Source: Mixophyes australis (Eukaryota; Chordata; Amphibia; Anura; Limnodynastidae). From it: a DNA stretch of 64,000 nt. Where the stretch lies: positions 76,131,505 through 76,195,504 of the forward strand of contig JAVHZZ010000005.1 in NCBI GenBank assembly GCA_036250195.1. Reading direction: 5' to 3'. Shown here piece after piece: positions 10,684-21,239 of this stretch. The translations under genes were made by a program, and so were the position numbers. Position 1 is the first letter of the stretch; every line of letters begins with the position of its first letter. The notes beneath the pieces were generated by a model, which searched no databases, had not been told where the DNA came from, and was given only the letters and a program-made list of their open reading frames with translations.

Positions 10684-12897
10684 CAAACCACTGGGGAGTG
10701 CTAAAAATTATTTAGTAGATTCTGCTGACAGTTATGACTTTTGACAGCCAGAAATATTAATGCACAATTAGGGAGGACACCCCAAAAACACTGAGGAGTG
10801 CTAAAAATTATTTAGTAGATACTGCTGACAGATATGACTTTTGACAGCCAGAAATATTAATGCACAATTAGGGAGGACACCCCAAAAACACTGAGGAGTG
10901 CTAAAAATTATTTAGTAGATACTGCTGACAGATATGACTTTTGACAGCCAGAAATATTAATGCACAATTAGGGAGGACACCCCAAAAACACTGAGGAGTG
11001 CTAAAAATTATTTAGTAGATACTGCTGACAGATATGACTTTTGACAGCCAGAAATATTAATGCACAATTAGGGAGGACACCCCAAAAACACTGAGGAGTG
11101 CTAAAAATTATTTAGTAGATACTGCTGACAGATATGACTTTTGACAGCCAGAAATATTAATGCACAATTAGGGAGGACACCCCAAAAACACTGAGGAGTG
11201 CTAAAAATTATTTAGTAGATACTGCTGACAGATATGACTTTTGACAGCCAGAAATATTAATGCACAATTAGGGAGGACACCCCAAAAACACTGAGGAGTG
11301 CTAAAAATTATTTAGTAGATACTGCTGACAGATATGACTTTTGACAGCCAGAAATATTAATGCACAATTAGGGAGGACACCCCAAAAACACTGAGGAGTG
11401 CTAAAAATTATTTAGTAGATACTGCTGACAGATATGACTTTTGACAGCCAGAAATATTAATGCACAATTAGGGAGGACACCCCAAAAACACTGAGGAGTG
11501 CTAAAAATTATTTAGTAGATACTGCTGACAGATATGACTTTTGACAGCCAGAAATATTAATGCACAATTAGGGAGGACACCCCAAAAACACTGAGGAGTG
11601 CTAAAAATTATTTAGTAGATACTGCTGACAGATATGACTTTTGACAGCCAGAAATATTAATGCACAATTAGGGAGGACACCCCAAAAACACTGAGGAGTG
11701 CTAAAAATTATTTAGTAGATACTGCTGACAGATATGACTTTTGACAGCCAGAAATATTAATGCACAATTAGGGAGGACACCCCAAAAACACTGAGGAGTG
11801 CTAAAAATTATTTAGTAGATACTGCTGACAGATATGACTTTTGACAGCCAGAAATATTAATGCACAATTAGGGAGGACACCCCAAAAACACTGAGGAGTG
11901 CTAAAAATTATTTAGTAGATACTGCTGACAGATATGACTTTTGACAGCCAGAAATATTAATGCACAATTAGGGAGGACACCCCAAAAACACTGAGGAGTG
12001 CTAAAAATTATTTAGTAGATACTGCTGACAGATATGACTTTTGACAGCCAGAAATATTAATGCACAATTAGGGAGGACACCCCAAAAACACTGAGGAGTG
12101 CTAAAAATTATTTAGTAGATACTGCTGACAGATATGACTTTTGACAGCCAGAAATATTAATGCACAATTAGGGAGGACACCCCAAAAACACTGAGGAGTG
12201 CTAAAAATTATTTAGTAGATACTGCTGACAGATATGACTTTTGACAGCCAGAAATATTAATGCACAATTAGGGAGGACACCCCAAAAACACTGAGGAGTG
12301 CTAAAAATTATTTAGTAGATACTGCTGACAGATATGACTTTTGACAGCCAGAAATATTAATGCACAATTAGGGAGGACACCCCAAAAACACTGAGGAGTG
12401 CTAAAAATTATTTAGTAGATACTGCTGACAGATATGACTTTTGACAGCCAGAAATATTAATGCACAATTAGGGAGGACACCCCAAAAACACTGAGGAGTG
12501 CTAAAAATTATTTAGTAGATACTGCTGACAGATATGACTTTTGACAGCCAGAAATATTAATGCACAATTAGGGAGGACACCCCAAAAACACTGAGGAGTG
12601 CTAAAAATTATTTAGTAGATACTGCTGACAGATATGACTTTTGACAGCCAGAAATATTAATGCACAATTAGGGAGGACACCCCAAAAACACTGAGGAGTG
12701 CTAAAAATTATTTAGTAGATACTGCTGACAGATATGACTTTTGACAGCCAGAAATATTAATGCACAATTAGGGAGGACACCCCAAAAGCACTGAGGTGTG
12801 CTACAAATTATTTAGTAGATACTGCTGACAGATATGACTTTTGACAGCCAGAAATATTAATGCACAATTATGGGGGACACCCCAAAAGCGCTGGGGA
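10684..12897. repeat. 100-bp tandem array, about 22 copies
   Basis: A 100-bp monomer (CTAAAAATTATTTAGTAGAT, then ACTGCTGACAGATATGACTT, then AATATTAATGCACAATTAGG, ending CACCCCAAAAACACTGAGGAGTG) repeats in strict register from 10701 to 12801. About 20 internal monomers look identical by eye. Only the edge copies differ: the first has TCTGCTGACAGTTATG, and the last two have AGCACTGAGGTGTG, CTACAAATTA and TGGGGGACAC. Such edge divergence with homogeneous interior is the usual product of unequal exchange or slippage. The array abuts the transposase start. The copy number in the assembly may be unreliable. Confidence 0.97.
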
Positions 12898-13165
12898 GTG
12901 CCAAATATGAAGAAAAAATAATAAACCTCTATCCTCCTCTCTGCACTAGCGATTTTGGTTAGAGCAATTGCAAGAACAATATTGTATTCTCTGTCCCTGC
13001 TCTAATTAGCCTATGACTACACCCTGCTCTCTCCCTCTGTCAAATGGCGATGGATTGCTGTGGAGGCGTGTATTTATAAAGTTGAAGTATCGCGAGAACC
13101 GAGTCCCGAGATCCGACAACGTCACAATGACGTTCGGCCTCGATTTGGATTCGGAATGGGCGGGA

Positions 13166-13193
13166 GAGTACCGAGCTGCTCAGCTCGGTACTC
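13166..13193. repeat. Perfect subterminal hairpin of the hAT element
   Basis: Arms GAGTACCGAGCT and AGCTCGGTACTC are perfectly complementary over 12 bp around a GCTC loop. It lies about 57 bp inside the right terminus. Surrounding repeats of TCGG/CCGA words (CGGAGAACCGG, CTCGGATACC) could be transposase-binding subterminal motifs; that role is inference. Confidence 0.85.
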
Positions 13194-13577
13194 GGATACC
13201 CAAAGTTCGGGTGGGTTCGGTTCTCGGAGAACCGGACCCGCCCATCTCTAATTATAACATGAATATTAAGTACTACCTTTACTTACTCTTTGCAATATAA
13301 ACAAAGCTCCGCTAAGCAGTATTTTAGGGTAAAAAGTAATTAATTAAGGGGGTCGGCTTGTGATGTGTCAGTAAGTAGCAGATTGAAGTATCTTGTTTCT
13401 TTTTTCCTACATGGACATTCCTGTCACAGTCCACAAACCCACAAAATACTGTGCTAGAAGTGCGCTGAAATATAGGCACCCAAGTGGACAAATAGCTTGG
13501 CCCCACATTAAACATAGGTGCTGAGCCTATACTTTCCACAAATGATGCCTATAAGTCGTTTCTATATGTACAATATC

Positions 13578-15554
13578 CAGGGCCGCCGAGAGGGGGGGGG
13601 AGCGGGTACTAATTACCCGGGCCCGGCATGTCAGGGGGCCCGGCCCGGGCCCTTGCGCTGCTGATTTTTTTAAATTTTTAAATTTTTTTTTTCAAAACGT
13701 TTTTTTTCCTTTCCTTTTTTTTTTTTTTTTTGGCGGGGGGGGGGGGGGCTCGGTCGTTGGTGGGGGGAGCAGGCTAGTTTAAAAAAAAACAAAAACATAC
13801 TCACCTGATCGCGGAGCCGGCATCCCTCCTCTCTGCTGCTCTGTGCTCTATTCAGACTGTCTGAATGCTGGGTGTGATGTCATCATGTCATGCCCAGCAT
13901 TCAGTCAGTCTGGAGCAATGGAGCACAGAGCAGCAGAGAAGACCAAGAGAGGAGAAAAGGTAAGTGAAGGGAGGAAAACGAGGGGGGCACAGAGGGGTTA
14001 AAAAACGGGGGGGGGGGGGGGGCAGCATGACAGAGGGGTTAAAAAATGAGGGGGAGCACAAAGGGGTTAAAAAACGGGGGGGGCAGCATGACAGAGGGGT
14101 TAAAAAATGAGGGGGCACAAAGGGGTTAAAAAACGGGGGGGCAGCATGACAGAGGGGTTAAAAAATAAGGGGGGGCACAGAGGGGTTAAAAAACGGGGAA
14201 GCAGCATGTCAGAGGAGTTAAAAACGGGGAAGCAGCATGTCAGAGGGGTTAAAAAATTAGGGGGAGCACAGAGGGGTTAAAAAACGGGAAAGCAGCATGT
14301 CAAAGGGGTTAAAAACGGGGAAGCAGCATGTCAGAGGGGTTAAAAAATGAGGGGGAGCACAGAGGGGTTAAAAAATGGGAAAGCAGCATGTCAGAGGGGT
14401 TAAAAAATGAGTGGGGGCACAGAGGGGTTAAAAAATGGGAAAGCAGCATGTCAGAGGGGTTAAAAATTGAGGGGGGAGCACAGAGGGGTTAAAAAACGGG
14501 AAAGCAGCATGTCAGAGGGGTTAAAAAATGAGAGGGGCACAGATGGGTTAAAAAATGGGAAAGCAGCATGTCAGAGGGGTTAAAAATTGAGGGGGGAGCA
14601 CAGAGGGGTTAAAAAATGGGAAAGCAGCATGACAGAGGGGGTGAAAAAATGAGAGGGGCACAGATGGGTTAAAAAACGGGGCAGTATGGCACAGTGGGGT
14701 TAATAAACAGGGGTCAGCACGGCACAGTGGGGTTAAAAAATGGTGGGCAGCATGACACAGTGGGGTTACAAAGGGGGGGGGGGGAGGCATGGCACAGTGG
14801 GATTGAAAAAGGGGGGGAGCAGCATAGTTTAGTCTGATGAAGGGGAGCCAGATGAAGGGGGCAAAAACAGCATGGAGGGCACAGTGTGATCATAAGGCAT
14901 GGCGATGATGAAGGGGCACATTATTGTAATATTGGAGCTGGAGGAAGGCCTAATTATTAATCGTGGGTGCTATTGATTTAACGCTGGGGCTGGCTGTAAT
15001 TTTCTAAATGTAGCCATTTTTTTTTCAAAATAGGTCCTTCAACATTTCTGGATCCGGACAAGCCACAACTAAAGAAAGCAGCAGCCACAGGTGGAGAAAG
15101 TGAGAAGAACAGGTAGGAGAGAGCAGCACAGTGTGTGAAATGTTGTGATTCTAGTAGGGACAATACCAATTTTTGGTGAATGTTGTGTCCAATGTAAGGT
15201 GTAGGCCAAGACTGAACTGTTTGTGTACACACTGCATTGTTTGTATACTACCCTGTGGTGGTAGATGTCCTGAAAGTCAGGAGTGCTTAAACATATGTGA
15301 CGCTCCGGCGAATTGAGAGCCTAGTGGTTTTTATGTTAGCCACGCCCCAATGGCACGTTTGCCACGCCCCCAAATGCATGACCGCACCTCCCAAAATTTT
15401 TGCACTGCCGTTTGGCTAGCCACGCCCCTGAATATATGACTATATACCTAATCTTTTTTGCGGCGGCGCAAAAAATTTTTGGGGCTTACTTCACTATGAG
15501 GGGGGCCCCATGAATTTGTTGTACCCGGGCCCTGAATTCTTCTTGGCAGCCCTG
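13578..15554. mobile_element. Non-autonomous hAT-type element, 1977 bp
   Basis: The left end CAGGGCCGCCGAGAGG is inverted at the right as CAGGGCTGCCAAGAAG. The 8-bp direct repeats ACAATATC at 13570-13577 and 15555-15562 are perfect. Both ends also share a GGGCCC/CCCGGGC block just inside. No transposase is encoded, and the open frames in it are products of the minisatellite. The perfect target duplication suggests a fairly recent insertion. It lies only 320 bp from the right end of the autonomous hAT, but its termini (CAGGGC versus TAGAGATGG) say it belongs to a different hAT subfamily. Confidence 0.88.
13976..14790. repeat. G-rich minisatellite inside hAT-type element
   Basis: Alternating blocks of about 28-30 bp, GAGGGGTTAAAAAACGGG-GCAGCATGACA and GAGGGGTTAAAAAATGAGGGGGAGCACA, form a roughly 58-bp higher unit repeated over about 800 bp with many small variants. 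Several monomers carry runs of 7-14 G. The + strand is strongly purine-rich (G and A), so triplex or G-quadruplex structure is conceivable, and sequencing errors in G runs are likely. Confidence 0.9.
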
Positions 15555-15562
15555 ACAATATC

Positions 15563-16682
15563 CTCAGTATATGTATGGGATACTGCATGGCAGGTACAAC
15601 ACTACAGAAAACTATCCCATGCTGTGTCACAATAGTGTCTTTGTACTAATGTGGAGAGGCTGCATGATATCCAGCCTTCATGTTAACATTCTGATTACGG
15701 TGATGAGCAGGAAAAAAAGATCAGCTGTTGTAGTGTGTTAAGAACTTTATGTCATTTTGGAATGTTGAAGTCAAAAGTAAAAAAAAGGACTTTCATCTAA
15801 AATCCTTTGAAGCAAAGAAATTGCAATAACCAGCTGTTTTTTTCCTAAAGAAAACAATGAAAAGCTTTAATTTTTACTTTTACATTATCTTCGCCTGAGT
15901 CTGTAATCTCAGTGGTGTATTTTATTTTTTATTGTGGATGAGAAGCAAGAGGAGTTGGCTTAAAAAAAAGATCTGTTGTGCAAAGCGAAGAGGTTCTGTA
16001 TTTCATTTTCTTCTGGCGTAGTAAATTACATTGCACAACAGAAAGTATATATCATGCATTATTACAGTCATGAAAGACAAATAGAGGAACGGTTAACAAC
16101 TATGGGGAATGCTGCAAATTAGCAACTTATGCATGCCTTGAATGGAAGTTCATGGGAAATTAGTCTGTTCAACTTTCCGTGAAGTCCCAAGTGGGTAAAC
16201 ATATGGTGTGACTGCAGTTTTAAGCAATATTTACCTGCTATTTACTTTTGCCTTTTGAAGCTATCTAAAAAAAAGAAAAAACAAAAATAACTAAATGTAC
16301 TGTATAGTAGATGTTGTAGGATTATTATATTATTGCATTAAATGCAACATGAAAAGCACATATTAGTTGTAATCTTTTAGAATGGTTACTATTTAAGCCT
16401 ATTTTGCCAAGACAAGAAACCTTTTGTGCTAACTTGATCCATTTATCATATCGTTTATACTCAATAAACAGGGCCAGCCATCTTGTCACATGATTCATTT
16501 TAAAAGTCCTTCATATTGGAATGCATAGCAGCCCGTGAAGGTAAAACACGCCCAATAAGAAATGAGAATTACCTAATTTAATTAACTTGAGGCAATTATT
16601 TTGATGTTAAAGTAGTTATTGGTTTAAAATATCTGTGTGCATTCATATAGCTACCTAAATTAGCGTCTTCCATATCTGCAGT
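15563..16682. other. Intronic stretch, nothing recognised
   Basis: AT-rich sequence with short A and T runs. No long open frame, inverted repeat or familiar repeat was seen. Confidence 0.6.
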
Positions 16683-17403
16683 GGTATCAAAAGATAGAGA
16701 AACAATTTAGCGCTTCCTTTTCACACACATATAAATGTAAACCAATAAATAGGATCTGAAAATCGGACTTATCTAACCCATATAGCGAAAGTCCTTTCCA
16801 AAGTCAAATTCCTACAAAAGCAGTATTGAATCAGTCACTTCCTCCTTTTCTTATATACATATCGCAATGTAACTCTCCCTCCCCATCGCCTCTGTATATG
16901 GGATCTATGAGAAATATTTTCAAAATCTCTTCTATTGTGAAGCAGTTGAATAGAAAACTCTCATATGCATCATCGCCCTGATGATTATATACAAAACAGA
17001 AAGAGAGGACAGACATAACGTAATTCCATATGAATGAATGGAACAACTCGTGAGTAAAAGGATATAAACTCACATTTAATATATAACATCATACTATTAA
17101 AAACAATTTCGAATCCACACACTGTAAGAGTAAACTCATACCAGATCGAAAATGGTAATAGGCATCCAAACAAGAGGCTAACACACCCGGATTGTTGCTG
17201 TCCCGATGGATCGTTCCTAGAGTAAAACTCCACAGGTGAGCCTGCTATGCACCAACGCATTTCAACTCTGGATAGTCTTTTTCAAGGTGGTCCACTTTCG
17301 CTATATGGATTAGATAAGTCCGATTTTCAGATCCTATTTATTGGTTTACATTTATATGTGTGTGAAAAGGAAGCGCTAAATTGTTCCTCTATTTTTTGAT
17401 ACC
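16683..17403. mobile_element. Foldback element with about 110-bp inverted arms
   Basis: The left arm 16683-16795 (GGTATCAAAAGATAGAGAAA, TTTAGCGCTTCCTTTTCACA, ATCGGACTTATCTAACCCAT, ATAGCGAAAGT) is matched in reverse by 17288-17403 (ACTTTCGCTATATGGATTAG ... TGTTCCTCTATTTTTTGATACC). A unique 490-bp interior lies between, with no transposase. I could not define a clear target duplication. Confidence 0.85.
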
Positions 17404-18209
17404 ATTCAGTTTGTTATTTTAACATATATGTCAGGAGGTAAATTAGCTGCATCTTTTATTTAGAGCGCCTGTTTAAAACTTATACTTTTTTCTTTATCTA
17501 TCTGCAGTATCTATTAATATTACCTAAGTTATTTTATTTGAAGACATATGAAACAACATCTGCCCAACATGCCATGACCACTAGGTATGATCAGAGCACA
17601 ACTATATCATACTTTATACAGACATAGGACACCACACCTACCTATGCTCATGTCACACCTACCTAGTGTGACGTGAGCACTGTCTATAATCATAATACAA
17701 TTATATTATATTGTAGTAAAATAACCAAAAACCTCCCATCATTGACACTACTTAGACTTTCCTTTCTAGAGTTTTGCTGTGCGTGCACCAGAGTGCAGAT
17801 AGGCTGTCACTGCTGCCCCATCCCCCAAATTTTGCTCTGGGTCCTGGGGATAACATGTTATAGCCCTGCACATAGGTATGTTCTACTGCTGTGCAGTCAC
17901 AGCATAACTTGAGCAACGTGTTAACTAATATGTATACTTGACTCTATGATAATGTCACACCATGTATGCAGTGTGCGGTATCCCTATTCTTAGCTGAACT
18001 GGCTGGTTACTTTACATACATATAGTAAATATCTTCAGTTGCACTAATTTTGTGACTTTTGACAAATGTATTTGGTAACCACCAAAATTAGGAGAAGATA
18101 TTTTTTTCAATTGTCAAACTGTTGACCTAATAATATATTTTCACACTTAGCTTTATCATCGAATCACACAGATTAAAAGGAAAAATACGAACAATAAAAC
18201 CATGTCTAA

Positions 18210-18963
18210 GGCTGGGTACACACTACAGAAAATTTCTCCCGATGCGACATCTTTAACGATTTTACCAACAACAAGAAGAAAAAAGTCCCGATCAGCATGC
18301 CGATTCATGTGTACACACTATACACGTTGTATACGATTTACCTTGAGATCTGTGCTCTTCACCTGTTTACAAATCCAAATAGGGGCAGCACGGTGGCTAA
18401 GTGGTTAGCTCTTCTGCTTTACAGCACTGGGGTCATGAGTTCAATTCTCGACCATGGCCTTATCTGTGTGGAGTTTGTATGTTCTCCTCGTGTTAGCGTG
18501 GTTTCCTCCAGGTGCTCTCCGGTTTCCTCCCACACCCCAAAAACCCATACTGGTAGGTTAATTGACTGCTATCAAATTGACCTTAGTCTGTGTGTGTGTG
18601 TGTGTGTGTGTGTTAGGGAATTTAGACTGTAAGCCCCAATGGGGCAGGGACTGATGTGAGTGAGCTCTCTGTACAGCGCTGTGGAATTAGTGGCGCTATA
18701 TAAATAAATGATGATGATGATGATGATCGGCTGAGAAGATCGTGACTTTGCACACTCCATAGAGATCTATGGACCCTGCCGATCCTGAGTGTATACACTC
18801 TACAGAATTGGAACAACATCGCTCTATCGTTGAACGAGATTTTTAGTCTAGTTTAAAAAACATTATTGTAGAATACACACTAATGTGATATCGGGGCGAA
18901 CAGTCGTTTATTGTTTGATTGGCCGGATAATCGGCTGAAAACACCAAAGTGTGTACCCAGCCT
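18210..18963. mobile_element. PIF/Harbinger-like MITE A, split by a SINE
   Basis: The termini GGCTGGGTACACACTACAG (left) and GTGTACCCAGCC (right) are inverted, and TAA flanks both ends (18207-18209, 18964-18966). A 3-bp TWA duplication is typical of PIF/Harbinger. The interior includes CCCGATCAGCATGCCGATTC and GTTGTTTGATTGGCCGGATAATCGGC blocks shared with copies at 26163-26486 and 32959-33402. A SINE at 18382-18727 interrupts it. Confidence 0.82.
18382..18727 (+). repeat. tRNA-headed SINE with L2-type tail, full copy
   Basis: The head is GGGGCAGCACGGTGGCTAAG then TGGTTAGCTCTTCTGC (A-box-like), with GAGTTCAATTCTCG as B-box-like motif. The body includes GTGTGGAGTTTGTATGTTCT and CTCCGGTTTCCTCCCACACC. 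The tail has TGTAAGCCCCAATGGGGCAG, TGTACAGCGCTGTGG, GGCGCTATATAAATAAA and a TGATGATGATG run. A (TG)n stretch (18589-18613) sits inside. The insertion lies within MITE A, so it is younger than that MITE. Confidence 0.88.
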
Positions 18964-18966
18964 AAG

Positions 18967-19972
18967 AGATACAATAAAACTACAATCTCATTTTCTATTA
19001 CACTATTACAGTAACAACTTTAAAGTGGACTGAACATCTTAATGACATTTAACTGATTTACGATGTTATCTTCATTTAATACAAATAGATGAGGATCATT
19101 ATTAGTATAGGAATGGAAAGCTGAATTAATTTTTTTTGGAAGTCTTTAAAAGATTACAACTGATCCTCTTAGTAAGAAATGCTTTGATTCTTTTATCTCT
19201 ATCACTTTAACACAGATAGCATTTCCTGTGCTAAGATGATGAGCGTACATGTCAACATGAGCTTATAAGATGAAAGACAAGGATAAGTAATACATCCCTC
19301 AGTGATGCAGACTGACCCACAATTTACTACACTTATTTAAGGTCAATGGCTCAAGAAGATACAATAAACTTGTAAATTATGTTGACAAGAGACATTTTTC
19401 TGTGAAACATTGAATCACTTTAAAAGCTTTTTTTAATTTAAATCAGATGTTAAGCGCTGTGTAATTGTTCAATATGTATCCTCCAGTCTAATAATGACAT
19501 TTTATTCATGATACTTGTTAGAAACATTTGGTGAACTCCATTAGCTATACTCCATTAATACTCACTTAGGACCTGAAATCCTGTAATTGCCTAACATTAA
19601 GTTCTACCCTTAGACATACTCTGTTCTATCATCACTTGCCAACGTGACGAAATAATGTGTTTTTGTCATTTCTAATTATCATTTTTGATCCAGCAACACT
19701 AATATTATTATCATTGACTGACAGAATTGAAGCTAGCAGTGTACAGGGAATAAATGTATTTTACAAAACATGAAGAAGAACAAATCTTGCACAGATTTCA
19801 ATGTCATCATATTGGCTTGGTTTGTTTTTATTTTATAATCAATCAAGAGTATTTTGCACGCCAATGAGAAGTTGAGACTAACATAGGAAAACTAATCATA
19901 TTAAATTACCCTGAAATTTACCACCAAAAACGTATAATTCATTAAATCATTTCCACATTCCGTGACGTACTA
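18967..19972. other. Intronic stretch, nothing recognised
   Basis: AT-rich unique-looking DNA. No gene, repeat or strong palindrome was seen. Confidence 0.55.
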
Positions 19973-19974
19973 CA

Positions 19975-20245
19975 GGGGCAAATGCAGGATTTGTAGAGGG
20001 GGGTTTCCACACCACGCCGCCAGTGGGCGTGACCAGCATGCATGGGGGCGTGGCTATAACTTTAGACAGTGCTTGGCTGCTCTCCAACTCTTCCTATTCC
20101 CATAATATACATGGGCAATGCTGCGTGTACTACCGTTAGGTGCACGCAGCTCTCCCTTTTCAAGCAGAGCTGTGTGAAGCAGGAGCAGGGTCCAGCCACT
20201 TCAATTGCCCCCAGCTTGGAGGGGGGTTTCCAGCCACTAAGAAAC
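19975..20245. repeat. Probable hAT-type fragment (CAGGGG... end)
   Basis: It starts CAGGGGCAAATGCAGG and contains GAGGGGGGTTTCCACACC, with a similar GGAGGGGGGTTTCCAGCC stretch near 20218-20235. GC-rich against its surroundings, with GGGCGTGGC motifs. I found no matching right terminus or target duplication, so this is a fragment or a misjudged border. Confidence 0.35.
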
Positions 20246-20880
20246 CCCCCTCAGTGTGCCTATTTACTAAGGTACACCGCTGAATGGGTGTTTTTAGGGT
20301 AGGAGGGGGGTTGAGAACAACCTAGCGCTTCAAAAGTACTAGGCAAACACACAGAGAACAACTCCTCCCACATCTTGATACGACTAAGCCCCATTTTCAT
20401 GTTCCTGATTCCAAAACATCTAATGATGGGAGATATGCACAAACTCTGTAATGTTGAAAATAATATTTTTTATGTAGCACATATTTTTCTATATCTCAAA
20501 AACATAATAGTATACAGTACATGTCACTATACGTATCTTTTATGGGTCTTGCAATATTAGGGGAAAATAAGTCTTTCTTTTTCCCATTTTCCTTGTATCA
20601 AAGTTTGTTCTGGTGCTATCTTGAACCTCTGTTAACTTTAATGGCCAGTCTGAGCCAACTCAGAATAATCATCAATTAATGGGAAAATGTTGTAATCTAA
20701 TAAAAAGTTCATAAATGTCAGCTGTAGGCCCATCTATAATTCTATTGTTTTTGTAAAAATATTTTATGGGATGATGGACTGAATTCAGTCCATTGATGTT
20801 GTTCTCCATTGCTGGAGTCTTTCTATGGGCCTGATGGAGTTGTCTGCAAAATGGGAGTAAATTGCTCTTCAAATAAGGTC

Positions 20881-21238
20881 ATCATCATCATCATCATCAC
20901 CATTTATTTATATAACGCCACTGATTCCGCAGCGCTGTACAGGAAACTCATTCACATCAGTCCCTGCCCCATTGGAGCTTACAGTCTAAATTCCCTAACA
21001 TACACACACAGACAGACAGAGAGAGAGAGAGAGACTAGGGTCAATTTTGATAGCAGCCAATTAACCTATTAGTATGTTTTTGGAGTGTGGGAGGAAACCA
21101 GAGCACCCGGAGAAACCCCACGCAAACAAGTAGAGAACATACAAACTTCACACAGATAAGGCCATGGTCAGGAATCGAACTCATGATCCCCAGTGCTGTG
21201 AGGCAGAAGTGCTAACCACTTCACCACCGTACTGCCCA
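20881..21238 (-). repeat. tRNA-headed SINE with L2-type tail, antisense copy
   Basis: Read on the - strand it has the full head (GGGCAGTACGGTGGTGAAG), body and tail. On the + strand it appears as ATCATCATCATC...TTTATTTATATAACGCCACT...AGCGCTGTACAGG. It includes a (GACA)/(GA)n tract near 21009-21033. Confidence 0.87.
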
Positions 21239-21239
21239 T

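Larger units (their letters stand above)
6795..13250 (-). mobile_element. Complete autonomous hAT DNA transposon, 6456 bp
   Basis: The ends are short imperfect inverted repeats: TAGAGATGGTCACTGACC at the left, and TAGAGATGGGCGGGTCCGG reading in from the right. The element is flanked by perfect 8-bp direct repeats ATTATAAC (6787-6794 and 13251-13258). These fit the hAT target consensus nTnnnnAn. Inside on the - strand is one uninterrupted 997-codon BED/hAT transposase (7682-10675). Subterminal regions are repetitive: GTTTTG-rich DNA and about 100-bp repeats on the transposase 3' side, and a long 100-bp array followed by a GC-rich hairpin on the 5' side. The perfect target duplication and open reading frame point to a recent insertion into the RBMS3 intron, antisense to the gene. 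Whether it is still mobile cannot be told from sequence alone. Confidence 0.93.

Noticed and set aside
10684..12897. CRISPR-like array
   Set aside because: The 100-bp units are contiguous with no unique spacers; it is a satellite array inside a eukaryotic transposon.
18382..18450. Possible tRNA gene at the head of the SINE copies
   Set aside because: A/B-box-like motifs are present, but no foldable cloverleaf with acceptor stem is evident, and the head is followed by SINE body; tRNA-derived promoter only.
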